Assembly (NCBI RefSeq): GCF_002099425.1
Contig: NW_018344004.1
Span: 2,817,501-2,881,500, forward strand
Length of the DNA: 64,000 nt
Direction of reading: 5' to 3'
Origin: Phascolarctos cinereus
Lineage: Eukaryota; Chordata; Mammalia; Diprotodontia; Phascolarctidae
Position numbers and translations under genes: made by a program. Positions 36,060 through 47,110 of the stretch are shown here, one piece after another. Within the stretch, counting starts at the first letter, position 1; every line of letters begins with the position of its first letter. The notes beneath the pieces are model-generated. The model made no database searches, had not been told where the DNA came from, and saw only the letters and a list, made by a program, of their open reading frames with translations.

Positions 36060-37075
36060 TAACAGTGATCTCTAAGTTGTTCAATCCAATGGCCTTTCCT
36101 CAGTCCTCATCCTCTTTGACTGCTCTTTGCCTTTTAACACTATCCACTACCCAATGTTCTTCACATACTCTCACTCTCTCTCTCTCTCTCTATATATATA
36201 TACCTCTCGTGCTCTCGCACTTCCCTCCCTCCTGTTTCTCTTCCCCCTTCTCCCCCTCTTTCCCTCTCTCCTCATTGCCTTCTCTGACACTGTTCTCCTC
36301 AGGTCTTGTCTTTCATTCCTACCTATCTGTTCCTTCTCATCTTTTGTTTGTTCATTATCTATCTCCCACTGCCTGAGCCTGGTGCCTTCTTCTGGGCCAC
36401 CTTTCATTTTCTCTCCTCAGTCTTTCTCTTGCAGATCTCACCTACTTGGTTTATTTACCTCCTCTTTGCAGATGATCCCAAATCTTTTTCTCCAGTCCTA
36501 ACCTCTCAACTGCAATCCTTCATTGACAACTGACTGCTAGAACTCTCCAGTGAACATCCCATCAACATACCCCCAAAAGAAACTCAATATTTTCTCTTAA
36601 ACCATCCCCTCCTCTATCACCATCTTCCCAACCACCCAGGTTTGTAACCCCAGAGTCATCCCTTCCTCTTCCTCACTCCCAACACCTCATAACCAATCAT
36701 TTAAATAATTTGCCAAGAATCGTCAATTCTACTTCCACATCTTTTACATCTCATTCCTTTCTCTGCTTATACACATTTGTGCCACTATAGTTCAGGCCCT
36801 CATCACCTCTTACCTAGACTATTCAATAGCCTCTTTATCTTCCTTCAAGGCACAGTTCAGCTCCATCTCCAAGAAGCCTTCTTTGAGCCCTGTCTCTACT
36901 TGTTCATGTTATCTCCTGATGATTCACTTATTTGTATACATGTTGTATTGCCCCAATAGAATATAAGCTCCCCTAGGGCAGGGATGATTTATGTTTTGTG
37001 TATTTATATCCAGTTCCTAGAACAGTATCTTGTACATCAAAAAGGTCTCAATAAATGTTTGTTGAATAGGATCGT
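36060..37075 (+). repeat. L2 LINE with reverse transcriptase remnant
   Basis: Sense L2 from the reverse transcriptase to the 3' end. FADD-type motif text (LLFADDPKSFSP near 36450-36485) matches the L2 YADD box region. Then come ttacctagactattcaatag, aggcacagttcagctccatc, and the terminus ctcaataaatgtttgttgaa at 37050. A TC/TA run lies at 36170-36202. Frames are broken. Confidence 0.9.
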
Positions 37076-37279
37076 TTATGGGGAGTTCCCAAAGGTAGAG
37101 TTCCATAAATAGTTTGCATTAGTCCAGAAATACCAGGAAATTCTCTGCCTATAGGATGAATGAATCTGGGTAATTAATTGTACCCTTAAGACAAAGGCAG
37201 CTGGCTGTGCCCACTTCCAGAGCAACTTGTTTGCTTTCTGCAAGGCTTCAAATTCATCTCAGTACATAGCAAAAACATT

Positions 37280-37435
37280 AGTAATAATCCAGTCCACTCC
37301 CATCATTTTACAGATGAGGAAACTGAGGCCCAAAGGGGTTAAGTGATTTGTCTAAGATTAGACAGATAGTAAACAGCAGAGTTAGGATTTGAACCCGGGT
37401 CCTTTGACTTCAAAACCAGTACTCTTTCCTCTACC
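37280..37435 (-). repeat. MIR3-like SINE, antisense
   Basis: cattttacagatgaggaaac, aagtgatttgtctaagatta and gaacccgggtcctttgactt in antisense order. Confidence 0.8.
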
Positions 37436-37949
37436 CAAGATGGGGGAGCAGAATTTGTTTGGGTTTGGCATGAGATACACTTGAACCCTACCCCTAAGGG
37501 CCCTAGATGTATGCTGGTGATTTAGGAGCAGTACCACGGTGCCGAAGAAAAGACCCTCTTCTTGAGAAGTGGGGCTGGGGTCCTGGTTGTGAACCGAGTG
37601 AATAAATTCGATTCCATAGCCAATCAAACCAGACTTCCTAAAGTAAGCCCTCACAGGTGCTAGGCAGAAGGTCAGAGAAGTGTTTTTAGCAGGGTCTAAA
37701 TCTGGGAAAGCTGGCACTGAGTAGGCTGGGGAGAACATATGAGAACTAACTTTGAAAGAGGAGAGTAGGGTCAGTGAAAGGATGGTTTGTCTCATGCAGA
37801 TTCTTTGCCTGACACAGAATACGTTTAAAGGGGGCAGCTTGTTCTGATGGGCTGGTATATTGCTGGGGACCTAAGCCATGCCTTCCATCTCTCTTTTGCC
37901 TGTCAGCTTCCTGTTTGAATGATGTATCAGGTCTGAATATCCTTGAGAG
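37436..37949. other. Unclassified block with a 137-codon minus-strand frame
   Basis: An uninterrupted frame on the - strand (37382-37795) starts MRQTILSLTLLSSFKVSS and extends into the neighbouring SINE. It matches no family I recognise. The block could be an old LTR-type fossil or unique DNA. Confidence 0.35.
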
Positions 37950-38135
37950 GCAGCAGGCATGGGGGAAAGAACACTGCCTCTGGGATCAGAGGACCTGAGT
38001 TCAAATTCTGCCTTGGCTCCTCAGTAGCTGAATGATCTGGGGCAAGTCATTCAACTCCTCTGGGCCTCAGTTTCCTCATCTATAAAATGAGGTGGTTATA
38101 CTAGATTATCCCTAAGGTTTTTTATTTCTCTGAAT
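37950..38135 (+). repeat. MIR3-like SINE
   Basis: ctgagttcaaattctgcctt, gcctcagtttcctcatctat, then aatgaggtggttatactaga. Confidence 0.85.
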
Positions 38136-38334
38136 TCCATGTTTTTTAATATGGGACAATGGATGTTATTGAGGCAGGCACAAGTGAACATCTCACATGG
38201 TCTTATTGGTCCTTTGGCTAGCTAAGGATAATATAGCTTGCAACAAATGTCTCTCCTAAGAGAGTCATACTCTTATTTCACCATGTATCTTGTCCCAAAA
38301 TCATCAGCTGTCTTTCCTGCCCCTCTTAATAGTA

Positions 38335-38500
38335 TTTTTTCCAATTACATGTAAAGACAGTTTTCAACGTTCATTTTTGTAAGATTTTATGTTCCAAATT
38401 TTTTTCCCGTCCTCCCTTCCTTCCCCTCTCCTCAAGACAGCAAGCACTCTGATAGAGGTTATACGTGTAATATGTTTTATGTCACTTCTTGCACGTAAAT
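38335..38500 (-). repeat. Marsupial L1 3' end, antisense
   Basis: ttccaattacatgtaaagac, ttttatgttccaaatttttt and gatagaggttatacgtgtaa are the reverse complement of the L1 end seen at 1560-1740. Confidence 0.75.
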
Positions 38501-39289
38501 CAATCATTAGCAACGTCACAGCCTATTTAAATCCTCCTATTGTCCTTCAGGTCATCTGTAGTTTTGAAATTTTGGAAATTGTTGTTTCCCAAAATTTAAA
38601 ACAATAATGCTTCACCTGAAGGAAGTCCACAGAATTTCAGCAAAACGATTGTGGTGTTTAAAAATTTTTTTTCTTCCAGAGATCAGCGTGAAAGATATTA
38701 AGAATAAGTCCAGGGTGGGCTGAAGCCAGCTTGAACCAGCTTGTGGAGTCCACTGTTAAATTTTCAGTGTGAACATTTATACACCTCAGATTGAAAAATT
38801 GGCAAATTAGAGCTTGATTTATTGTTTTGGTGATTGTGTGGGCCTAAGAAAGTGATGGAGAAAATGTTAATAATTCAGATTACACTTGAAAAGTGCATTG
38901 TGAGTGCTTGCATTTTAGCTTGTCATGTTTCAGTTTCAGAGAGAGGATTGTTAAACATTTACCAACGTGCCCCTGATAAGTACAACAGTATTTGACCTTT
39001 TAGGGGAACTAAAGCTATCACCGTATTGCTTCTCATTTATCTCCCTCTTGGGAGGGAGATGCCCCAACTCCTGCTTAGGGAGGCATTGTGTTAGAGTGGA
39101 AATGCAGTTAGATGGACAATCTTTAGAGTCCATTCAAATCAGTATGCCTGTATTTGGACCAACCGTGTAAATGGACGAGGAAATGCTTGCATTGTTAAAC
39201 TGAAGAGGGAGAATGAGCTGGATTAACTCTTGCAAAGCTTCTTTAATAACCCCAAAGTGTCACAAAGAGAAAGGCCCACCTTTTTTGTA
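38501..39289. other. Apparently unique or unrecognised repeat
   Basis: The 38690-38930 stretch has the even texture of an interspersed repeat, but I cannot name it. No gene was seen. Confidence 0.4.
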
Positions 39290-39620
39290 TCCTACCAGTG
39301 ATGGTGTTTAGATGAAAGCTGTGGAACACTATGGTCTCCAAAGAATTAAAAATGAGTACCACTCAGAAGGCAATGAAGAGATGTATGATAGGTGTTAGCG
39401 ACCTGGGACACCTAACAAATAAGGAACGATCCTCTTTGCAAAGAAGATAGATGTACAAGACTGGTCATGTGTTGAAAGTAGGGAATAACCACCACGTAGG
39501 CCATGGGCTCCATTGAGAACCCTCTGATGTCAAGAGAAAGCAAGGAAGAGGCCTGATGGCAAAATTGTGGCATCTATGCAGGGAACATCTTCATTGATGA
39601 GATCACAGATCCATTTGAGT
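39290..39620 (+). repeat. RTE-type LINE C-terminal remnant
   Basis: Near 39351 the translation MSTTQKAMKRCMIGVSDLGHLTNKE mirrors the RTE/BovB ORF end ('TQR.MERRMLGVS..DRIRN'). GHVLK-like text (WAGHV in the family) and a GRGLMAKLWHL stretch follow in shifting frames, ending with gatgagatcacagatccatt. Fossil fragment. Confidence 0.65.
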
Positions 39621-40024
39621 AATTTGAATCTTAAAGAAATATTAAATTTCTGAAATAGTTATTAATAAGCCATCTATTTTTTAAACTTTGTTCATCTAGG
39701 CTTAAGAAAACAATAAGAAGAAAGTTCCTATCATGAATCATAAAATAGAATAAAAGTAATTTTCTTTCTTTATACATCCATCCATACACATATAAACATA
39801 TGCTTTCCCTAACAGATTCTACCCCTAATCTTTGTTTTTCTGTTTGTGCATATCTCTTATTTCCTATCCTTCCTGACTCCTCTACTTTCCTTCTATAACC
39901 TACCCCCGCTCCAAAGATCCTTCCCTTATCCTCCCATTCCCCTAAATCAAACACTCTTCTGTATCCCACTTTGACCTATTCCCTCATATTCTTTCTAAAC
40001 AAAGGAGAAGGAGCTTTCTTTGTC
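39621..40024. other. Unclassified sequence
   Basis: A - strand frame at 39631-39969 has no recognisable family. Confidence 0.4.
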
Positions 40025-40275
40025 ATTCAGCTGTTTCAGTTGTGTCCAATGCTTTGGGGCTCCATTTGTGGTTCTCTTGGTAAAGATACTGGAGTGGTTA
40101 GCCATTTCCTTCTCCAGTTCATTTTACAGATAAGGAAACTGAGGTAAACAAGGTTAAGTGACTTGCCCAGGGTCACACAGCTAGTAAGTGTCTGAACTCA
40201 GATTTGAACTGAAGAAGATGAGCCTTCCTGACTCCAGGCCCAGTGTTCTGTCCACTGTGCCACCTTGCTACCCTC
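40025..40275 (-). repeat. Mar-1-type SINE, antisense
   Basis: cagctgtttcagttgtgtcc, ttctccagttcattttacag, ggtcacacagctagtaagtg, ccactgtgccaccttgctac. Confidence 0.93.
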
Positions 40276-40559
40276 AGCTATAAAAGACTTAAGGGCTAAT
40301 TACCCAGTAATTCCTTGACCATTCTACAATTCTGGTTTCTTTAGTCCTCTAATCTTAAACCTATTCTGTTCTCCAGTGTGAATGACTGGGCAGGGAAAAG
40401 GCCATGATTTCTTCCACCTGCGTAACCATGTTCTTGCCCTTTCATGTGCAGATATGACCTGCTGAAACCTGAAAGGGGCATTGAAGTACACCCTTTGGTC
40501 ACAAACAGGGTAAATCCAACACCAGACTGAACATTGCAAAGCCTGGTTTTATCCTTTTC

Positions 40560-40665
40560 TGTTCTTTGTTCCTATAACTAACCTCAGTTTTCTCATCTGT
40601 AAAATAGGGTGTTTGGGCTAGGTAATTGCTAAGGTTCCTTCCAACTCTAAAGTTATACAATTGTT
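40560..40665 (+). repeat. MIR3 3' part
   Basis: cctcagttttctcatctgta, tttgggctaggtaattgcta, gttccttccaactctaaagt. Confidence 0.8.
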
Positions 40666-40744
40666 TAATTCTTAAGACTGAACATTTTAAAGAACATTCT
40701 TGGGGCTTTAGCCATTCGCTCTTATTAAAGTTACATTGATTTTC

Positions 40745-40910
40745 TCAGAACAGACCTTGTGAGGTAAGTAGTGCATATAATAGTATATTCATTTTACAGA
40801 TGAGGAAACTGAAACTCCAAAAGGTTGTGTCACACAGCTGGAAAACACTAGACACAGGATAGGAACCTGGGTCTTCAACCATCCTTCCCCTGCTCCTCCC
40901 ACCACACTAA
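40745..40910 (-). repeat. MIR-type SINE, antisense
   Basis: ttgtgaggtaagtagtgcat, cattttacagatgaggaaac, ataggaacctgggtcttcaa. Confidence 0.8.
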
Positions 40911-41519
40911 GCTGGCACTTTGAAGGGAATGCATGCTACATCATAGTGAGCTTGTTAGCTTCTGCTCTGTTACCTTCTGCTTCAAGATGTAGGGGCTCTT
41001 TCCCTTCTTTTTTTAACTGACTGTGAAGAATGAGAGTCAGGCCAAATTTCTGTACTGTTTTCTGATCACTGCAAACAATTCTTAGGATGAGGGGGATGGG
41101 CATTAATTCTGTTGACCTTTGATTTTTTTTTAAATGAGAATGTCAAATATCTCAAATGGAAAATATGTTTCAGTCTTTTTTTTAAGAAGAGAGGGGCAAG
41201 ATAAATTAATTTTCTCAAGCATTTAAACCCTACAGATGAGAGCACATATGTTTTGTTTACTTGCAGTGAGAGCCAAGGTAAATCACGAGATCAAATCCTC
41301 AGCCTTGTTGCATCACTGGAGTAGAACAAAAGGTAGAACAAAAGTTTGAGGTTTTCAGCCAAATGACTTGTCTGCCGACTTCTGTTACACACATTGGGAA
41401 GGAAATGTTGCTAAAAAAAATATTGCATTCCCATGGCTATTAGACATAAAGGACTGGTGCTGTGCAGAAAGGAGGAAAAAGATAGATCCTCTTCTAATAT
41501 GACCCTAGGTTAGCCAGTG
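40911..41519. other. Unclassified sequence
   Basis: No gene or repeat was recognised. Confidence 0.5.
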
Positions 41520-41640
41520 TTCCTGCTGGACTGACTCCTTGGGAACAGGGGCTAGTTCCTTTTTGTCTGTATCTCTAACACCCTGCACAGCGACAGACAC
41601 AAAGTGGGTGACTAATAAATGATTATTGGTTGACTTATAG
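41520..41640 (+). repeat. L2 3' end fragment
   Basis: tgactccttgggaacagggg and gactaataaatgattattgg mark the L2 terminus. Confidence 0.7.
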
Positions 41641-41804
41641 TGGTGTAATCTCTCCTTAGTGCTCTAGAACTCTGGCATATGAGAGAAGGAAAAGTGGACA
41701 GGGAGGACAGGAGAGAGAAAGAAAACATTGGGGTGGCGGGGGAGAATTGAGAAATGGATGGCTTATATTGCATTTAAAGGTTTGCAAAAGGAGGCAGGTG
41801 CTAT

Positions 41805-42050
41805 TATCTTAGTTTGTGGTGGTATTTGGTTGTGTCTGACTCTTGGTGACTCCATTTGGGGTTTTCTTGGCAGAAATACTGGGTTTGCCATTTCCTTCAG
41901 TTCATTTTACAGATGAGAAAACTGAGGTAAACAGGGTTAAATGACTTGCCCAAAGTCTCACAGCTAGTAACTGTCTAAGGCCAGATTTGAACTTAGGTCC
42001 TCCTGACTCCAGTCCTGGCGCTCTGCCCACTGCGCCACCCAGCTGCCCAT
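41805..42050 (-). repeat. Mar-1-type SINE, antisense
   Basis: tggttgtgtctgactcttgg, ccatttggggttttcttggc, cattttacagatgagaaaac, ccactgcgccacccagctgc. Confidence 0.93.
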
Positions 42051-42649
42051 ATCTCAGTTTTAGAGAGGATGAAACTTGAGACTGAGGGATAAATTGACTT
42101 GCCTCGCTTCACAAAGCTACTATTTGTGGCAGGATTCAAACTTGGATCTTCCTGATACTATGCCATGCTGCCTCTTAGGGCAATAGAATGGTTCAGTTCC
42201 AGTAGCCCTAAAACCCTCCCTGGCTTGGTTACAGGTCATCCAGATCAATTCTGGAACCACAGATTTCCTCGAGGGTTGACCTTAGCTGATTGTGGTCCAT
42301 GGTATCATGGACCGCCTGAGGTCAAACTGGGCCTGCCCTGGCCTGGACCCCAACCTGCAAAATGGAACCAAAGTGCCCTACTCTGCTTATCTGTCTCTGT
42401 CCTATTGTGTTGTCCCATTCCTGTTAGATGGAAAGCAGCGCTACAACCTGGTCATGTAGAGAGGATAGATACTTACGCTGGCCCTGAAAACCAGATAGGT
42501 TTAAGATTTCTGATCTTTTGTGGGGATTAGTGTGTGTGTGTGTGGGGGGGGACTTGTCCTTGTTTGCCATGGTGAAAATATAGTAATGTTTATCATTAAT
42601 ATAAAACCCATCCGGGGTTCTGTGTTTTTTCTAGCATCTGCAATTTCTT
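42051..42649. other. Mostly unique sequence, (TG)n at 42530-42545
   Basis: The first 120 bases hold a second, diverged antisense MIR-like fragment. A 121-codon + strand frame at 42165-42530 has no family resemblance. Confidence 0.45.
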
Positions 42650-43870
42650 TGCCATGGCATGGAATCCTTCCTTTTCTGCCTTCTCTTCCTGTGGAGGACT
42701 TAGTATGTTACACTACCACTATACACCCTAGTCATCCAGGCTTAGAATCATCTTTGACCCCTACTTCATCCTTAACACCTTCCTCTCACACCCCTGCCAA
42801 TTAATTCCCAAATTCTATTGATTTTCGGTATGTTTCAAAGCCACCTCTGCTTCCACCCCAGCCACTCCAGCAGCCTGCCTGTAGTATCACTTTCCAGTCC
42901 ATCTTTCACACTGATATCCAAGTACTCTCCCTAATACATTGCTCTGATCAGAGTTTGTTCTACTCACAAACCTTCAATAATTTAACACTCCCTATCCAAT
43001 AAAGTTTAAATTTCCTTAGCACAGGGCTTAGCACATAGTAAGGACTTAATAAATGCTTTTCACTACATTCCAGTCTTGACATTTGAAACACCTGACAGTC
43101 TAGCTCCAACCTGCCATGATGTCATATCATGGAATGAATCCTGGATTTGAGTCAGAGGAAACAGGTTTCCGTCGCTGTGGTACCAAAGCTTGGAGTGTGT
43201 GATATTGGGCAAATGTTGAGCCTGTTTCATCCTCTGTTACCATGAAGGAGGAGAGAGAGGGGTCATACTACACGACCTTCCAAGGTCCCTTCCAGCTCTA
43301 ACCCTCTGATTCTACCTTTCTGCCTTTATTCGTTTGTCCCAAACTGAACAATTCTCTACCCCCAGTTCTTGTCAGACCTCCTGGCACCTTTGCTTAGGTG
43401 TCTTCTATGTCAAGAATGCCCCCTCCATTTGCTTGTCTGTTGTCTCTCCCTAGGCCAAGGCCAACTCTTCCCTCAGATAAGTCTCTTCTGGCCCTGCTTC
43501 CCCATTCTCCTCAAAAGGGAGCTGATCTCTCCCTCCTCAGATTTGTCAGAGTACTTTATCTGGAGCTCTGCCCCATTCTCCTTTTTATTAGTCATGTAAA
43601 TAAAGCCCTCTCCCCTGCATCCCATTAGATGATAAATTTCTTGAGAGTGGTAGGGTTTCTTTTTTCATTTTTATATCAAAAGTTTATAAATTGAGAGCTC
43701 AAAGAGGCCTTAGGGATTACTCCATTTCATACATACAGAAACTTGGTCCCAGAAAAATAAGTGTCCCAGGCCCCCTGACTCCAAATGTAGTTCTTTGTCC
43801 TCTGTACCATGTTCTGTCTCTACACCTTGCACGTAGTAGTAGGTGTTTAATAAATGTGTGTTGAATTGAA
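42650..43870 (+). repeat. L2 LINE remnants, interrupted by SINE text
   Basis: Sense L2 pieces: catccaggcttagaatcatc, aaaccttcaataatttaaca, then after 43320 tttgtcccaaactgaacaat, caactcttccctcagataag, ttagatgataaatttcttga, with an end near 43860 (gtgtttaataaatgtgtgtt). More than one copy may be involved. Confidence 0.7.
43125..43315 (+). repeat. MIR3-like SINE inside L2
   Basis: tgagtcagaggaaacaggtt, atattgggcaaatgttgagc and aaggtcccttccagctctaa at the 3' end. Confidence 0.7.
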
Positions 43871-43984
43871 TCTAATTGAACAGTAGTGAACACTCCAAAT
43901 CCTCAAGGTTACTCGTCTTCCTCCTGAGAAGGTCACCCTCTGCCACTGGGTTTACATCCAGGACAGGCTTGGCAGTGATAACAG

Positions 43985-44215
43985 TAACTAGCGTTTACAT
44001 AGTACTTTCATATTTATAAAGGGTTTCACGTGTTCTCTCATCTGATCCAACGCCACCCATTGAAGTAGGTGCCATTATTAGCCCTCTTTTACAGAAGAGG
44101 AAACAGGCTGACAGTTAAGTGATTTGTCAGGATCACACAGCCAGTAAGTGTCTGACTCAGGACTCGAACTCAGGTTTTCCTGACCTCCTTACTTCATCCA
44201 TTATGCCACCAGAAT
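43985..44215 (-). repeat. MIR-type SINE, antisense, bordering the CpG island
   Basis: gcgtttacatagtactttca, cttttacagaagaggaaaca, ggatcacacagccagtaagt, cattatgccaccagaattg. It ends just before the CpG island. Confidence 0.88.
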
Positions 44216-44269
44216 TGTCTTCCAAAGTAATGGGGAGGAGGGGTGTGGCTCACCTGTTGCAGTGGGTGT

Positions 44270-45110
44270 GGGTGGACCGAGGGTGTGGGATGCCAGGTGG
44301 ATGGGACGGGAAGCGTTCTCGAATTCTGCGGTCAGCTGCCTCTGCAGCCAGGCTGACGTGGCCCAGGCCGGGCCAGCGGCGGGGGCAGCGAGCGGGGGCA
44401 GCGGCGGCAGCAGCGCTCGCTGTGGGCTCCGCAGGCTAGGACCCTGGCCGCCCGCCCCCGCCGCGGCCCAGCAGGGGGCGCTGCAGAGCCTCGGCTGGCT
44501 GGGGCGCTCCGGGAGCGCACGGAGCAGGAGCCACCTGTGCTGCGGCGCCGCTGCCGCCTGCGCCAGGCGAGAGCCGGGGAGGACAGCGGGCCGGGCTGGA
44601 GGCGGCGCCCGTGCGGCCAGAAGGACGCCCCGTCCTCCAGCCGCAGCCGCCCCTCCGAGCCCGGGGCAGCGAAGGCAGCGGCGGCTCCATCGGCCGCAGC
44701 TGCAGCTGCTGCTGCGCTCGCTCGCTCCCTGCCCACCTGCCCCGCTGGGCGCCCCCTCCCTCCTCTCCGCCCGTGACGCCGACAGACCCTTGGCCCCGGC
44801 TGGCATCGGGAGCTCGGCCCGGGGGCCCGGCCCGACCCGACCCAGAGCTATGAACACAGCCCGCCGCAGACGGGGCTTCCCGGGCCCGGCCCGAGCCCCC
44901 CGCACGCTCCTGCAGCAGCTGTCCGGGCCGCGGGCGAGTAAGTGCTCATCTGGAGCGCGCGCGTGCGTGTGTGTCTGTGTGTCCGTGTCCTCTGTCCGTC
45001 CGTCTTCGCCAACTTGGCGGCGCTGATCTGTCCGGGGCAGGGAGCCAGGCAGGTGGTGCGGAGGGCCGGGTGCACGGGCCCGGGTGGTTCCGAGCCCCCC
45101 AGACACTGGC
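44270..45110 (+). promoter_or_regulatory. C2orf88: CpG island, probable smAKAP promoter
   Basis: This is the only strongly CpG-dense, GC-rich block in an otherwise AT-rich, CpG-poor window. It has GC-box-like C-runs (for example around 44450-44465), a TGACG half-site near 44774, and no TATA box, typical of dispersed housekeeping-type promoters. It is immediately followed by a + strand splice donor at 44938, and the next + strand gene is smAKAP about 17 kb downstream. Long open frames cross the island on both strands, but they reflect the lack of AT-rich stop codons. Assignment to C2orf88 is inference from position and strand. Confidence 0.8.
44600..44937 (+). other. C2orf88: Putative non-coding first exon of smAKAP (start approximate)
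   Basis: The sequence GGGCGA followed by GTAAGT puts an excellent donor at 44938, inside the CpG island. The transcription start cannot be read directly, so the left edge is only a guess. An ATG at 44850 opens a frame of 29 codons plus one base to the donor. If spliced straight to the acceptor at 62123, that frame ends after three more codons, giving a 32-residue upstream ORF rather than an N-terminal extension. This fits a non-coding first exon. Confidence 0.5.
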
Positions 45111-45724
45111 ACGAAAGGGTGGTTACACGCTACTCTGCAGATGCCCCTTCCTTTCCCCTCCGATGGTGACTCATCCTATGAGGAGGTATCTTACATCTAC
45201 AAAGCTTTAGGTACTAAAACATTTTATTCGTCTGGCAGAGCTGTTGAGGATTGCATTGAATGCGTTGGGTGGGATACGGTCAGAGGCTGTTAGCAGTTCG
45301 TTCCGTGAGCACCGTGGTCAGACAGATCCAGCAATCAATTACCATGCAGATGTGAAGGAAAACTGAGGCTGATCTAGCAGATTCATCAGCCTTTGGGGTG
45401 GTCCTGGGAAATGCCAGCGTCCTATGCATCACACATACACTGGAAGTTTGGGAGTCGTTTCCATTGCATTCGTTCTTTCAGTATGATGCACAGGATGCTT
45501 GCCATGGTGCATGTTTCAATTTAGTAGTACCAAGGCATGAAAAATCGACTTTTAAGATAATGGAACATAAACCTGAACATCATTTACTTGTTTCTTTATT
45601 CTTTCTTTTGGGTTAACTTTAAGGTGCTCTACAATAAGCTTTCATCAGGAGAAAATGGAAGATTAAGTAAGCCCAAGCCTTGGGGAAATTTTATCAAACA
45701 CAAATATAAAAAAACACAACCCGT
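45111..45724 (+). other. Start of the putative smAKAP first intron
   Basis: CpG density falls off quickly. A segment at 45141-45210 is flanked by ctctgcag and gtacta and could be mistaken for an exon, but the donor is weak. No repeat recognised. Confidence 0.45.
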
Positions 45725-46525
45725 TGTTTCATTTTCCTGATCTTCCCTGATACAAAAAATTACTTATCCAAACTGTCAAACAATACAGGAATCCTTTCCT
45801 ATAACATTACCGACAGGTGACCAGCCATTCAATTTTTGTTTGAACACCTCCCACGATGGGCAGCTCACTTCTTTTTGGCAACCTATCTCTGTTCTTTTCG
45901 ACAGCTACTAGTAAATGTTTTTACATTAAGCTGAAACCTTCCTTCCTGTCCTTCTACTCATTAATCTAACTGGAGGGACACAAAATAAATTTAATCCCTC
46001 TTCCATATTATAAGTGTTTCAACTACTTAAAAAACAATTACTATACTGTCTCTTCAACAATTCAGCATATCATCTCTGGATGAACTTGTCAGTGTCTCTC
46101 TTTGAAAGTGGCTGCACAGAACTAAATTTACTACTCTGCACATGGTCTTAGCTTTTTCAGTAGCTACATCTCACTGTTGTCTCTCAGAGAGCTTTTATTC
46201 AACTGCAGCCCTCAAAGCCTTTTAATATGAACTATTCTTAAGCTAAGTATGCTCTTTCTGTACTTGTAGAATTTGTTTTTTAAACTTAAACGTATTTACC
46301 CATCCCACTGAAATTTCATCTTGTGCATTTTGGCTAGTTGTCTCCAACTTGCCAACTTCTAAAGTCTTAATTCTCTCATTTAACCTATTAACTATCCCCA
46401 CTAGATCTGATCATTTCTTTCTCTTCATCAATGCCTATGAAAATGTTGTAGAAGATAGGGCATAGACTCCTCAGGCTTCCTTCTAGACTGAGATAAATCC
46501 ATTAAGCAGCTCTTTGAATAGCGTG
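45725..46525 (-). repeat. L3/CR1 LINE 3' region, antisense
   Basis: Antisense L3 order: cacctcccacgatgggcagc, taatccctcttccatattat, gcacagaactaaatttacta, agtagctacatctcactgtt, ttaaatt-like then tgaaatttcatcttgtgcat. Diverged but continuous. Confidence 0.8.
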
Positions 46526-46534
46526 TTCCAGTCT

Positions 46535-46785
46535 GAATCTTTTGTTGTTCAGTTGTGACAGACTCTTCATGACCCCATTAAGGTTTTCTTGGCAAAGATG
46601 CTGGAGTGGTTTGTCATTTCCTTTTCCAGCTCATTTTACACATGAGGAACTGAGGCAAACAGGGTTAAGGGACTTGCCCAGGGTCACATATTTAGTAAGT
46701 GTCTGAGGCCAAATTTGAACTCAGGTAGATGAGTCTTCCTGAATCCAGGCCTGACACACTATTCACTGTGCCACCTAGCTGCAAA
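46535..46785 (-). repeat. Mar-1-type SINE, antisense
   Basis: ttgttgttcagttgtgacag, catgaccccattaaggtttt, ggtcacatatttagtaagtg, gtgccacctagctgcaaag. Confidence 0.93.
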
Positions 46786-46829
46786 GTCTGAATCTCCCTC
46801 CCTCTTATTCCCAACGATACCACAAAATA

Positions 46830-46916
46830 CCCCCACCCAGGCTTGTTGGGAGGAACAAATGAAAAAAGATATACAAAGCACTTTGTAACTTAAAAGTCTT
46901 CTATAAGTCACAGCTA

Positions 46917-46951
<35 letters not shown>
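46830..46951 (+). repeat. THER1 3' fragment with (GAT)n tail
   Basis: aggcttgttgggaggaacaa, caaagcactttgtaacttaa, then a pure GAT run (46920-46951). Confidence 0.7.
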
Positions 46952-46952
<1 letters not shown>

Positions 46953-46959
46953 AACAAAA

Positions 46960-47110
46960 CAGTTCATTCCATCATCAGTTTTGAGTTGGAAGGGACCTTA
47001 GAGATTATCTAATCCAGGGGTGGGGAACCTTCGGCCTTGAGGTCACATGTGGGGTGTTCCAGTTTCTAATCCATCATCATTTTACAGATGAGGAGTTGAT
47101 AGTACTACTT
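46960..47110 (-). repeat. MIR3-like SINE, antisense, split by hAT MITE
   Basis: gttggaagggaccttagaga precedes, and cattttacagatgaggagtt follows, a short foreign insert at 47015-47064. Confidence 0.75.
47015..47064. mobile_element. Short hAT-type MITE with target duplication
   Basis: aggggtggggaaccttcggc is the terminal sequence of a marsupial Charlie-like hAT MITE family. The insert is flanked by tctaatcc at 47008-47015 and again at 47065-47072, an 8-base target duplication as hAT elements make. Internally deleted. Confidence 0.7.

Noticed and set aside
36171-36407. Arg/Glu-rich minus-strand frame
   Set aside because: It is the antisense of a TC-rich L2 segment and a simple repeat. The composition is an artefact.
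44201-45112. 303-codon minus-strand and 254-codon plus-strand open frames over the CpG island
   Set aside because: High GC removes stop codons in all frames. The translations are Ala/Arg/Pro/Gly-rich low-complexity text without domains, and they overlap each other. They are shadows of a promoter region.
45141-45210. Possible second exon flanked by ctctgcag and gtacta
   Set aside because: The donor is weak and the block shows no family similarity. Joined to the first exon it stops within a few codons. It is more likely intron sequence.
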